18,008 bases of DNA from Acidimicrobiales bacterium (lineage in GTDB: Bacteria; Actinomycetota; Acidimicrobiia; Acidimicrobiales; Acidimicrobilacustridaceae), in contig JALRFT010000090.1 of NCBI GenBank assembly GCA_023261915.1, forward strand, positions 1-18,008. The letters run 5' to 3'. The notes beneath the pieces are model-generated. The model saw only the letters and a list, made by a program, of their open reading frames with translations, did no database searches and was not told where the DNA came from. Positions within the stretch are counted from its first letter, which is position 1, and each line of letters opens with the position of its first letter. A program made the position numbers and the translations under genes. Of this stretch, positions 6,763-13,046 are shown in pieces.

Positions 6763-8319
6763 CTAGGGGCAGGTGACCCCGCTGGGCGGTTCCCCTGGCA
6801 CGACACCGACCACGGTGGTGGTCGGCGCACCCGAAGCCGTCGTCGTCGTGGACGTCGAACCCGTCGACCGAAGTGTGGTCGACGTCGTTGACAACGAGGT
6901 CGTCGGCTGGGGCAGTACCCGTGAGAAATCCGTGCCCGTGACCAGGATCACGGCACCCGCGGGCAGGCCATCGTCGGGTTCAAGGTCGGCTCCACCCGCC
7001 AGAAAACTCGCCAGGTAGCGGGCGGTCGCCTCTCCGCCCGTGCCGTACCGCACCGTGGTGCGGGTGTAGGTCGCCCCCGCGTTTCCGGTCTCGGCAACGG
7101 TGAATCCCGCCGCCTCGAGGGCTGTCGCCGTGCGGGTTGCCTGGCCCTCGACATTCGAGCCGTTGAGGACGGTGACGGGCTCGAGTCGCGGCGTGACGGT
7201 ACGCACCTCACCACCCCGGAAGATGGACAACACCGTCTCGGCCTCCTCCGCCTCAAGGAGTTGGACATCGGCACCACCCGGGGTGAACCAGCGTTCAGTA
7301 GGCAGCGAATGGAACGTGAGACCAGCGTCGCCGATCTCGGTGAAGCGCCGACCGAGATCAATGAGCTGGCCGACGTCGAGACCGGCGTCGAGACTGATGT
7401 AGTTGATGGCCACGTCGGCGAGCTGGTTGAGGGATCCAAGGTCAGTGAGGGAAACTTCCCGGGAGGCCTGTGCGAGCACCCGACGCAGGAAGACCTGCTG
7501 ACGCGATACCCGGCCAGCATCACCAGTCGGGTCCGTCTCCCAACCGTCCTCGCCGTACTGCTCAAGAAATCGAGCGCGTACGAAGGCCAGAGCCTGGTAT
7601 CCATCGAGTGAGACACATCCGGCCTCGCCGACGTCGAGACCGGAGTTCGGGTCACGCATGGGTGTGTCGAACCACATGGGCACACCACCGACAGCATCGA
7701 CGAGGCCTTGGAAACCGGCGAAGTCAATCTCGATGTAGTGGTTGATCTCGACACCGAAATCCTCGCGGATGGTGTCGACGAGTTGTTGGGGGCCCTCGGT
7801 GTAGGCGGTGTTGATCCGCTCCTCGGTGTCCCATCCGGCGATCGGTACCCACAGGTCCCGTGGGATGGACACGATGTCGACCGTGCCACCAGCCGGATCA
7901 ACGCGCAGGATCATGATGGCGTCAGCCCGCTGACCACTCGGACCCGGGTCACCGCCGTTGAGAAATACCGCAGTGTCGGGGTCGTCAGCATCAAGTCCCG
8001 ACCGGTCATCGGATCCGACGACGAGGTAATTGAGGGGCTCTCCTGCGGCGGCGGCGTCGAGGCCACTCAGGCCGAGTCGTTCAATCAGGTTGAACTTGTT
8101 GTTCGCCACCACGGCGGTGACGACCACGGCGATGAGCACCAGTGCGGCGACTACGCCGACAACTGAGAGCCAGCGTCGACGCCGGCGACGTGGTGGACTT
8201 CCTCCCGGCGGGGTCGACGATGCCGCCCTGCTGACAGAATCAGGGCTTCCCGACGGCGGGATGCCGTAGTCGTAGGCATCCTCAGGCCGGCGGCGACGGG
8301 GGTTTTCGCCGGACTGCAT
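6763..8319 (-). CDS. LCP (LytR-CpsA-Psr) family protein with LytR_C domain
   Basis: LCP proteins transfer polyisoprenyl-phosphate-linked glycopolymers onto peptidoglycan at the outer membrane face; in actinomycetes this includes arabinogalactan-type polymers. The 518 residues read in order: a Pro/Arg-rich cytoplasmic tail (1-49), one membrane helix (50-72), and an LCP catalytic domain (about 95-285). The catalytic domain carries SDDR (103-106), GQRADAIMIL (129-138), SIPRDLWV (151-158), RINTAY (168-173) and the late arginines FVRAR (246-250). A LytR_C domain begins at VTVLNGSNV (382-390) and runs to about 467. The last 50 residues are a Ser/Thr-rich tail ending CP. Start: ATG at 8319, with TACCGT 9 nt upstream. 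It lies downstream of an acyl-CoA dehydrogenase gene on the same strand but with its own promoter-like box. The ligated polymer is unknown. Confidence 0.93.
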   Translation of the reverse strand: MQSGENPRRRRPEDAYDYGIPPSGSPDSVSRAASSTPPGGSPPRRRRRRWLSVVGVVAALVLIAVVVTAVVANNKFNLIERLGLSGLDAAAAGEPLNYLVVGSDDRSGLDADDPDTAVFLNGGDPGPSGQRADAIMILRVDPAGGTVDIVSIPRDLWVPIAGWDTEERINTAYTEGPQQLVDTIREDFGVEINHYIEIDFAGFQGLVDAVGGVPMWFDTPMRDPNSGLDVGEAGCVSLDGYQALAFVRARFLEQYGEDGWETDPTGDAGRVSRQQVFLRRVLAQASREVSLTDLGSLNQLADVAINYISLDAGLDVGQLIDLGRRFTEIGDAGLTFHSLPTERWFTPGGADVQLLEAEEAETVLSIFRGGEVRTVTPRLEPVTVLNGSNVEGQATRTATALEAAGFTVAETGNAGATYTRTTVRYGTGGEATARYLASFLAGGADLEPDDGLPAGAVILVTGTDFSRVLPQPTTSLSTTSTTLRSTGSTSTTTTASGAPTTTVVGVVPGEPPSGVTCP

Positions 8320-8328
8320 GGGAAACCC

Positions 8329-8334
8329 ACGGTA
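8329..8334 (-). promoter_or_regulatory. Predicted -10 element for the LCP gene
   Basis: TACCGT on the minus strand, 9 nt before the ATG at 8319. The spacing equals that of the lysA box and suggests a leader of 0-3 nt. No Shine-Dalgarno sequence precedes the start. Confidence 0.45.
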
Positions 8335-8396
8335 GCGGCTGCCCTATCGGGGGCGGTGTCACCTCGGGAACACGAAATCCCTTGGGTTGAGGACGT

Positions 8397-9665
8397 TCAG
8401 CCCACAGCCGCCTTGGCGTTGCGTTCCTCGAGAGGGCGGGGCTCCTTGGGGAGGCCGAGCACACGCTCACCGACGATGTTGCGCTGGATCTGGCTGGTTC
8501 CACCCCAGATGGTCTCCGACCGGGAGAAGAAGAAACTCGACTGGAGTGTCGACGATGGGTACCTCGCCGATGTCCGACGGGCACCGTAACCAGGAACGGC
8601 CTCCTCGACAGTGGGATCGCCCGTGAGGACCTGACCCTCCATGCCGAGGATGTCAATGGCGAGTTCCATGACCTGTTGGTGGTACTCCGACCAGAACATC
8701 TTGTTGGTGGCGCCAAGTGCGGCCACTCCGAGGTCCTTCTTCTCCTGCACGACGGCGGTGAGGGTGCGCAACCCGGCGATCCGCATCAACTGCACCTTGG
8801 ACCACGCGGCAGCAAGACGCTGACGGATCAGGGGGTCGTTGATCGCCCCGTTGCGACGGGCGATCCCAACAATGGCGTCGAGTTCCTTTTCGAAACGGCG
8901 GTAACCAGTCGTGGCCGACGTGCCCCGCTCAAATCCGAGCGTGGTCATGGCCACCTTCCACCCGTTGTTCACGCCGCCCACCACATTGTCCTTGGGGCAG
9001 CGGGCGTCAGTGAAGAACACCTCGGCGAACTCGGCCGACCCGTCGACCTGCTCGATGGGTCGCACCTCGATCCCCGGCTGGTTCATGGGGCAGAGAAGGT
9101 ACGAGATGCCCTTGTGCTTGGGGGCATCGCTATCGGTGCGACAGAGCACGAAGATGTAGTCGGCCACGAACCCTTGGGTGGTCCAGATCTTCTGCCCGTT
9201 AATGACCCATTCGTCACCGTCGAGTTCGGCCTTGGTCTTCAGGTTGGCGAGGTCGCTGCCTGCCTCGGGCTCACTGAAGCCCTGACACCACGCGATCTCC
9301 CCGGAGAGGATCTTGGGCAGGAAGTACTTCTTCTGCTCGTCGGTCCCCCACTGCAGGATCGTCGGGCCCACAAGCGTGTCCCCGAAAAAGTCGGCTCGCA
9401 ACGGAGCTCCCGCCAGGTGGAACTCTTCAGCCACCACGACACCCTGCATGGTCGTCAAACCCCGACCACCGAATTCCTTCGGCCACGTGGCACAGATCCA
9501 ACCACCCTCGAACAACTTCCGGGTCCAATTGGACTGGAACTCCAGCTTGGCGTCATTGTCCATGTGGAAGCCGTCGTCGAACCAGCCAGCGGGCAGGTTC
9601 GCTTCCAGCCAGGTCCGCACCTCGGCACGGAACGCTTCGGCATCAGTGGGGTAGGTCAGGTCCAT
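8397..9665 (-). CDS. Acyl-CoA dehydrogenase
   Basis: FAD-dependent enzyme that inserts an alpha,beta double bond into an acyl-CoA, passing electrons to ETF; cytoplasmic. 422 residues with the three-part ACAD layout: N-terminal helical domain; middle beta domain with GFSEPEAGSDLA (129-140), NGQKIWTT (156-163) and the FAD-contacting YIFVLCRT; and C-terminal helices ending SRSETIWGGTSQIQRNIVGERVLGLP. The Glu376 position of medium-chain enzymes is Gly388/389 here (IWGGTSQ). Glu246 in TLGFERG lines up with the alternative base used by isovaleryl- and long-chain-type enzymes. It resembles mycobacterial FadE proteins acting on branched, steroid or long chains; the substrate is unknown. It starts 45 nt after the stop of the upstream membrane-protein gene, and no leaderless box is seen, so co-transcription is likely. 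Confidence 0.92.
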   Translation of the reverse strand: MDLTYPTDAEAFRAEVRTWLEANLPAGWFDDGFHMDNDAKLEFQSNWTRKLFEGGWICATWPKEFGGRGLTTMQGVVVAEEFHLAGAPLRADFFGDTLVGPTILQWGTDEQKKYFLPKILSGEIAWCQGFSEPEAGSDLANLKTKAELDGDEWVINGQKIWTTQGFVADYIFVLCRTDSDAPKHKGISYLLCPMNQPGIEVRPIEQVDGSAEFAEVFFTDARCPKDNVVGGVNNGWKVAMTTLGFERGTSATTGYRRFEKELDAIVGIARRNGAINDPLIRQRLAAAWSKVQLMRIAGLRTLTAVVQEKKDLGVAALGATNKMFWSEYHQQVMELAIDILGMEGQVLTGDPTVEEAVPGYGARRTSARYPSSTLQSSFFFSRSETIWGGTSQIQRNIVGERVLGLPKEPRPLEERNAKAAVG

Positions 9666-9710
9666 GCCGACATGTTGCCCGAACCAAGCCAGTAGAGGCG
9701 AACCGGGCGA

Positions 9711-10289
9711 TCAGGCGACGACGAGCTCTGATCCGGCCTGAATTCGCGCCTGAGCGAGCAGAACGAGTGCCACCCACGCCGCCAGTTCGGACACCACGAA
9801 GGCCACAGCCATGAAGGGTCGCCCCCCCGTCACCCATACGACCGTGCTCACGGCGGTGACCACGACGACCCAGGTGACAGCGGCGACCAGAGCCCATTGA
9901 CGCCAGCGGCGGGCGAGACAGTTCCCGACCATCTGCCGCAACGCCGCCGTTACACCCACAATGACGAGGCCAAGGACGAAGACCGGCGGGTCGAAGACCT
10001 CGATGATCCACACCCCGATCACGACACGAGCAATCAGCGACAGCCCGAAGGCCAGGCGCCCCGCCCCGGCAGTGACGGAGACGCCGAGTCGCCGGCTCCG
10101 CCGGGTGATACGAGCACCAATATCGATGCTGTGACCGAGTTCCGTAAGAAATTCGTCGAGATTGCGGCGAGGACCGGCGACGCCGCTGCGGTTCTTCCGG
10201 GCGCGCTCCCGGGCACGTCGCCGTTCCGCCAGATCCTCAGCCCTGGCCAGCCGGAGCTCTTCGAGGAGTTCGCCAGGAAACCATCCCAC
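9711..10289 (-). CDS. Hypothetical four-helix membrane protein with basic coiled N terminus
   Basis: 192 residues from GTG 10289. Residues 7-33 form a charged helix (ELLEELRLARAEDLAERRRA...) likely to coil. A basic segment (RITRRSRR, 60-67) follows, then four hydrophobic helices at about 78-98, 102-118, 132-153 and 158-180. I recognise no family or catalytic motif. A longer reading to an ATG at 10463 would run 137 bp into the divergent FrhB gene and is rejected. GTG 10289 is supported by TAGTGT exactly 7 nt upstream. It precedes the acyl-CoA dehydrogenase gene on the same strand; a functional link is not evident. Confidence 0.7.
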   Translation of the reverse strand: MGWFPGELLEELRLARAEDLAERRRARERARKNRSGVAGPRRNLDEFLTELGHSIDIGARITRRSRRLGVSVTAGAGRLAFGLSLIARVVIGVWIIEVFDPPVFVLGLVIVGVTAALRQMVGNCLARRWRQWALVAAVTWVVVVTAVSTVVWVTGGRPFMAVAFVVSELAAWVALVLLAQARIQAGSELVVA

Positions 10290-10296
10290 GAAGGCG

Positions 10297-10302
10297 ACAC
10301 TA
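10297..10302 (-). promoter_or_regulatory. Predicted -10 element, leftward leaderless promoter
   Basis: TAGTGT on the minus strand is separated by exactly 7 nt from GTG 10289. It shares the 37-bp gap with an opposing promoter box at 10314-10319, so the two would compete for polymerase. Confidence 0.5.
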
Positions 10303-10313
10303 CCGGTCAGGAC

Positions 10314-10319
10314 TAGCCT
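10314..10319 (+). promoter_or_regulatory. Predicted -10 element, rightward leaderless promoter (FrhB gene)
   Basis: TAGCCT is followed by exactly 7 nt and then GTG 10327. Its -35 position (about 10291-10297) would fall on the leftward gene's start region and -10 box. Confidence 0.55.
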
Positions 10320-10326
10320 CAGGCCC

Positions 10327-11517
10327 GTGACGACAACTGAGACCGCTCCTCCCGTCCGCACCCGCTGGACTGCCCAGTGGAAAGAGCTGTACGAGGAGGT
10401 CATCGACGCCAAGCTGTGCACCGGCTGCGCCGGGTGTGTGATCTCCTGCCCGCACGACGTCATCGGTTACCACCACACCGAAGGCCAGTACCGCCCGTTC
10501 CACCTCGAAGACGAACTCGGACTCACCGACTGCGGCCACGGGCAGAAGGGCTGCACCAGTTGCACCCGGGCGTGTCCCCGCTTCCGCTCGTGGGAGAACG
10601 AGGCCAACGAGCACCTCTTTGATGCCGAGCGATCAGCCGACGAGATGTCAGGCATCTACTCCGACATCTTGCTGACACGGGCGTCCGACGACATGGTGCT
10701 GCGCATGGGCCAGGACGGTGGGCTCGTTTCAGCGCTGCTGATCTGGGCGCTGGACGAGGGCTACATCGATGGGGCACTCGTGAGCTATCTCGACGGTGAG
10801 GCCGGTGACTGGAAGGCGACACCCGGTGTCGCCACCAACAATGACGAGGTTCTCGCAGCGGCCGGCAGCCGGTACACCTACTCGGCCAACACTCTCGCTC
10901 TCGACGAGGCTCTCGAACGGGGCCTCTCGAAGTTGGCGCTCGTAGGCATGAGCTGCCAGTCGTCCATCGCTCCGGTCATGTGGCACCGCAAGATCGGCAA
11001 GATCTCGAAACCAATCGTGTTCAACATCGGTCTGCTCTGCTCAAAGACGTTCGACGACGCAATCTTCGAGGAACTCTTCTGGGCCAAGTACCGCCTGCGT
11101 AAGCAGGACATGGTGAAGATGAACATCAAGGGCGTGTTCCAGATCTGGATGAAGGATGGCTCGTACCACGAGATCAACCTCAAGGAATGTCACGCCTGGA
11201 CACGCGAGGGCTGCGTGCACTGCCCCGACTTCGCTGCCGAACACGCCGACATCTCCTGTGGCGGTATTGGTGAGAATGCCGATTGGACACTCACCGTCGT
11301 GCGCACCGAACTCGGTCGGGAAATTATCTCTCGCATGATCGCCGCCGGAGCGATCGAGGCTCGTCCCGGCGACGACGATCCGGGAGCTATTGCGCTCATG
11401 CACAAGTTGGCAGCCAAGAGCCGCGAGCGCTGGCCGACGTGGGCCAATGCCGAGGTCCGCCTCGGACTGCCGGAAAAGAAGGCCCCGGCGAAGAAGGCCG
11501 CAGCAACTGCTGGCTAA
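10327..11517 (+). CDS. FrhB/coenzyme F420 hydrogenase-dehydrogenase beta-type Fe-S protein
   Basis: Family members are flavin and iron-sulfur subunits that pass electrons between ferredoxin-like carriers and a substrate such as F420; some, like plant HCAR, act alone. The 396 residues carry a ferredoxin-type cluster motif C31-x2-C34-x2-C37-x3-C41-P. A second set follows, C69-x6-C76-x2-C79-x3-C83-P. The family signature GQDGGLVSALL (128-138), GMSCQSS around Cys210, and a third cysteine group C288/C296/C299 in CHAWTREGCVHCPDF followed by ADISCGGIG are also present. The C terminus is a Lys/Ala-rich tail. GTG 10327 is preferred over an upstream in-frame ATG at 10162 because that would overlap the divergent gene and lacks a promoter match. 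No hydrogenase alpha or gamma subunit is nearby, so the partner and substrate are unknown. It overlaps the converging lipoprotein gene by 4 bp. Confidence 0.88.
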   Translation: MTTTETAPPVRTRWTAQWKELYEEVIDAKLCTGCAGCVISCPHDVIGYHHTEGQYRPFHLEDELGLTDCGHGQKGCTSCTRACPRFRSWENEANEHLFDAERSADEMSGIYSDILLTRASDDMVLRMGQDGGLVSALLIWALDEGYIDGALVSYLDGEAGDWKATPGVATNNDEVLAAAGSRYTYSANTLALDEALERGLSKLALVGMSCQSSIAPVMWHRKIGKISKPIVFNIGLLCSKTFDDAIFEELFWAKYRLRKQDMVKMNIKGVFQIWMKDGSYHEINLKECHAWTREGCVHCPDFAAEHADISCGGIGENADWTLTVVRTELGREIISRMIAAGAIEARPGDDDPGAIALMHKLAAKSRERWPTWANAEVRLGLPEKKAPAKKAAATAG

Positions 11518-12020
11518 GGGGTTGCCGTCGTCGACGTGACGGCGGAGGCTGCTGCCGTCGTCGTCGAGGTGGAGGCAAGCGGGCCCGGTGGCGGGAGCGG
11601 ACAACTCGTCAAGCGCTCCTGCACGTTCTGCGGCAGCTTTGACCAGACTGAAGCCGGGTCGTCGGACTTCGAGAGTTCATCGTTGAACGCAGTGAATGTT
11701 GGCGCGTCAGCGGGATATCCCGAGTACTGGGAGTCACTGCGCTCAGCATCGTTAAATGGAACCAACGCCTCAAAGGTCTCGTAGGCGCAGCCGCAGTAGT
11801 CGGTGGGGGCGAGAGAGGTCGTCGTGTTGTTGGTCTTGGGGATGTTGCCCGTGCAACCCGTCACGAAGTTGTCGCGGACCGCGTCGCTGTAGGCCTCGGG
11901 GGCGTTGCTGGGCACCGTGCACGCCGTCAGGGCAAGGGCGGCGCAAGCCACGAGCACCAGTCCGATCCGACGGGGTGATCGGCGAACCGCAGCTGTAAGT
12001 CGAGGACAGGTGGACGACAT
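11514..12020 (-). CDS. Small Cys-containing lipoprotein, unknown function
   Basis: 168 residues. A basic N terminus and hydrophobic stretch (19-33) end in a perfect lipobox LTAC (Cys34), so export and lipid anchoring are likely. The mature part has Cys56 (NFVTGCTGN), then Y-C76-G-C78-A in DYCGCAYETFEALVPF, and Cys140 near the end. Four cysteines would allow two disulfides. The last 20 residues are a Ser/Thr/Ala tail. I recognise no named family, although spaced 'FxxGC...YCxC' patterns are common in small secreted bacterial proteins of unknown role. AGGAG lies 10 nt before the ATG, and TAGCGT at 12054-12059 is a likely -10 box. The gene converges on the FrhB-type gene, overlapping its stop, and diverges from the liv operon. 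Confidence 0.83.
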   Translation of the reverse strand: MSSTCPRLTAAVRRSPRRIGLVLVACAALALTACTVPSNAPEAYSDAVRDNFVTGCTGNIPKTNNTTTSLAPTDYCGCAYETFEALVPFNDAERSDSQYSGYPADAPTFTAFNDELSKSDDPASVWSKLPQNVQERLTSCPLPPPGPLASTSTTTAAASAVTSTTATP

Positions 12021-12053
12021 CTGATCTGAGCTCCTGTGGAGGCGAACCCTCCT

Positions 12054-12059
12054 ACGCTA
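12054..12059 (-). promoter_or_regulatory. Predicted -10 element for the lipoprotein gene
   Basis: TAGCGT on the minus strand, 33 nt before ATG 12020. Transcription from about 12047 would give a 26-28 nt leader carrying the AGGAG at 12031-12035. This is a conventional, not leaderless, arrangement. Confidence 0.4.
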
Positions 12060-12085
12060 ATCGGACCCGCCGTCGGGCTCCCAAC

Positions 12086-12107
12086 GTCCGGATCGACCCG
12101 TCTGGAC
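12086..12107. repeat. Inverted repeat between lipoprotein gene and liv operon
   Basis: GTCCGGA (12086-12092) and TCTGGAC (12101-12107) are complementary except for one G-T pair, with an 8-nt spacer. It lies 37 bp upstream of the predicted liv -10 box, a plausible place for an activator or repressor site. It is short enough to be chance. Confidence 0.25.
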
Positions 12108-12144
12108 ATGCCTGCCGAAGGGGGTGCTTCACCAGCGCACGGAC

Positions 12145-12150
12145 TACGCT
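12145..12150 (+). promoter_or_regulatory. Predicted -10 element of the liv operon
   Basis: TACGCT, matching TANNNT, lies 44 nt before ATG 12195 and 6 nt before an in-frame GTG (12157) of a 16-codon ORF. Transcription would start near 12157. No -35 match is evident. Confidence 0.45.
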
Positions 12151-12156
12151 GCCTCC

Positions 12157-12207
12157 GTGGTCTCCGGGGGGAACCACAGCGCACCAGGACCCCCATGCAC
12201 ACCATGA
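12157..12207 (+). CDS. Possible leaderless leader ORF (16 aa) of the liv operon
   Basis: Starting at GTG 12157, just after the TACGCT box, an open frame reads VVSGGNHSAPGPPCTP and stops at TGA 12205-12207. The TGA overlaps the second candidate ATG of livF (12204) as ATGA, the same overlap used at the next two gene junctions. It could couple ribosomes into livF or act as a regulatory leader. The peptide is rich in Gly and Pro and begins Val-Val; it is not Leu/Ile-rich as a classic branched-chain attenuator would be. There is no direct proof that it is translated. Confidence 0.35.
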   Translation: MVSGGNHSAPGPPCTP

Positions 12208-13046
12208 GTTCTTCCGTGACTGCCACCAGCAACGCCCAAGACACCACCACCGACGTCGTCCTTGCGGCCCAGGGCCTTGAGGTTGTGTACCGCGACGTGT
12301 TGCTCGGTCTGCGGGGCGTCAGCCTCGAGGTCAAGCGGGGCTCCATCGTGGCCGTGCTGGGATCCAACGGTGCCGGAAAGACCACGCTGTTGCGAGCGCT
12401 CACCGGGCTGCTCGACGTCCACCGTGGCCGGGTGACCAAGGGGTCCATCCAGTTCGAGGGTCAGTCACTCGAACGGCGCGACCCGTCGAGCATCGTGCGG
12501 GCAGGGATGGCCCAGGTCATGGAAGGTCGCCGCATCTTCCCGGCTCTGACCGTGGACGAGAACCTTCGGACGGGTGCCTACACCGTCAGGTCCAAGGCCG
12601 AGGTCCGGGAGAACTACGACCGGGTTCTCGGCCTGTTCCCTGTCCTCGTCGACCGCCGCACCTCCACTGCTGGCTACCTGTCAGGTGGCGAGCAGCAGAT
12701 GGTTGCGATCGGCCGAGCACTGATGTCCTCGCCGAGCCTGCTGCTCCTCGACGAACCCTCCCTCGGTCTTGCGCCGCTGATCGTCGAACAGATCACCGGC
12801 ATTGTCCGGGAAGTGAATGCCCAGGGCACCTCGGTCGTCCTCGTCGAGCAGAACGCCACCATGGCCCTGTCCCTCGCTGACCATGGCTACATCCTGGAGA
12901 ACGGTCGCGTGGTCAAGGACGGCCCGGGCGCAGAATTACTCGCTGACAAAGACATCCAGGAGTTCTACCTCGGCGTCGGTGACGCTGGCCGCAAGTCATT
13001 CCGTGACGTGAAGACCTACCGACGCAGAAAGCGCTGGAGTTCATGA
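12195..13046 (+). CDS. livF: Branched-chain-type ABC transporter ATP-binding protein LivF
   Basis: One of the two ATPase subunits powering a Liv/HAAT-type importer at the inner membrane face. 283 residues: Walker A GSNGAGKTT (56-64), Q-loop region around GMAQVMEGRRIFPALTV (the MEGRRIF block is typical of LivF), signature LSGGEQQM (162-169), Walker B LLLLDEPSLGLAP (182-193), and VEQN (217-220) where other ABC proteins have His, again a LivF hallmark. The Arg/Lys-rich C terminus is a little longer than usual. The start may be ATG 12195 (weak AGGA before it) or ATG 12204, which overlaps the leader ORF stop. The 3' end overlaps livG by ATGA, so the two are translationally coupled. Confidence 0.92.
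   Translation: MHTMSSSVTATSNAQDTTTDVVLAAQGLEVVYRDVLLGLRGVSLEVKRGSIVAVLGSNGAGKTTLLRALTGLLDVHRGRVTKGSIQFEGQSLERRDPSSIVRAGMAQVMEGRRIFPALTVDENLRTGAYTVRSKAEVRENYDRVLGLFPVLVDRRTSTAGYLSGGEQQMVAIGRALMSSPSLLLLDEPSLGLAPLIVEQITGIVREVNAQGTSVVLVEQNATMALSLADHGYILENGRVVKDGPGAELLADKDIQEFYLGVGDAGRKSFRDVKTYRRRKRWSS

Noticed and set aside
10162..10326. N-terminal extension of the FrhB-type gene from ATG 10162
   Set aside because: It would overlap the coding part of the divergent gene, its sequence is Arg/Ser-rich without homology-like features, and GTG 10327 has a -10 box at ideal leaderless spacing.
10290..10463. N-terminal extension of the four-helix membrane protein from ATG 10463
   Set aside because: It would run through the first 45 codons of the FrhB-type gene, including its first cluster cysteines. 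GTG 10289 has its own TAGTGT box.
12038..12052. GGAGG/CCTCC hairpin upstream of the small lipoprotein gene
   Set aside because: With the predicted start near 12047 only half of the stem would be transcribed, so an RNA role is unlikely, and five pairs of G+C are expected by chance.
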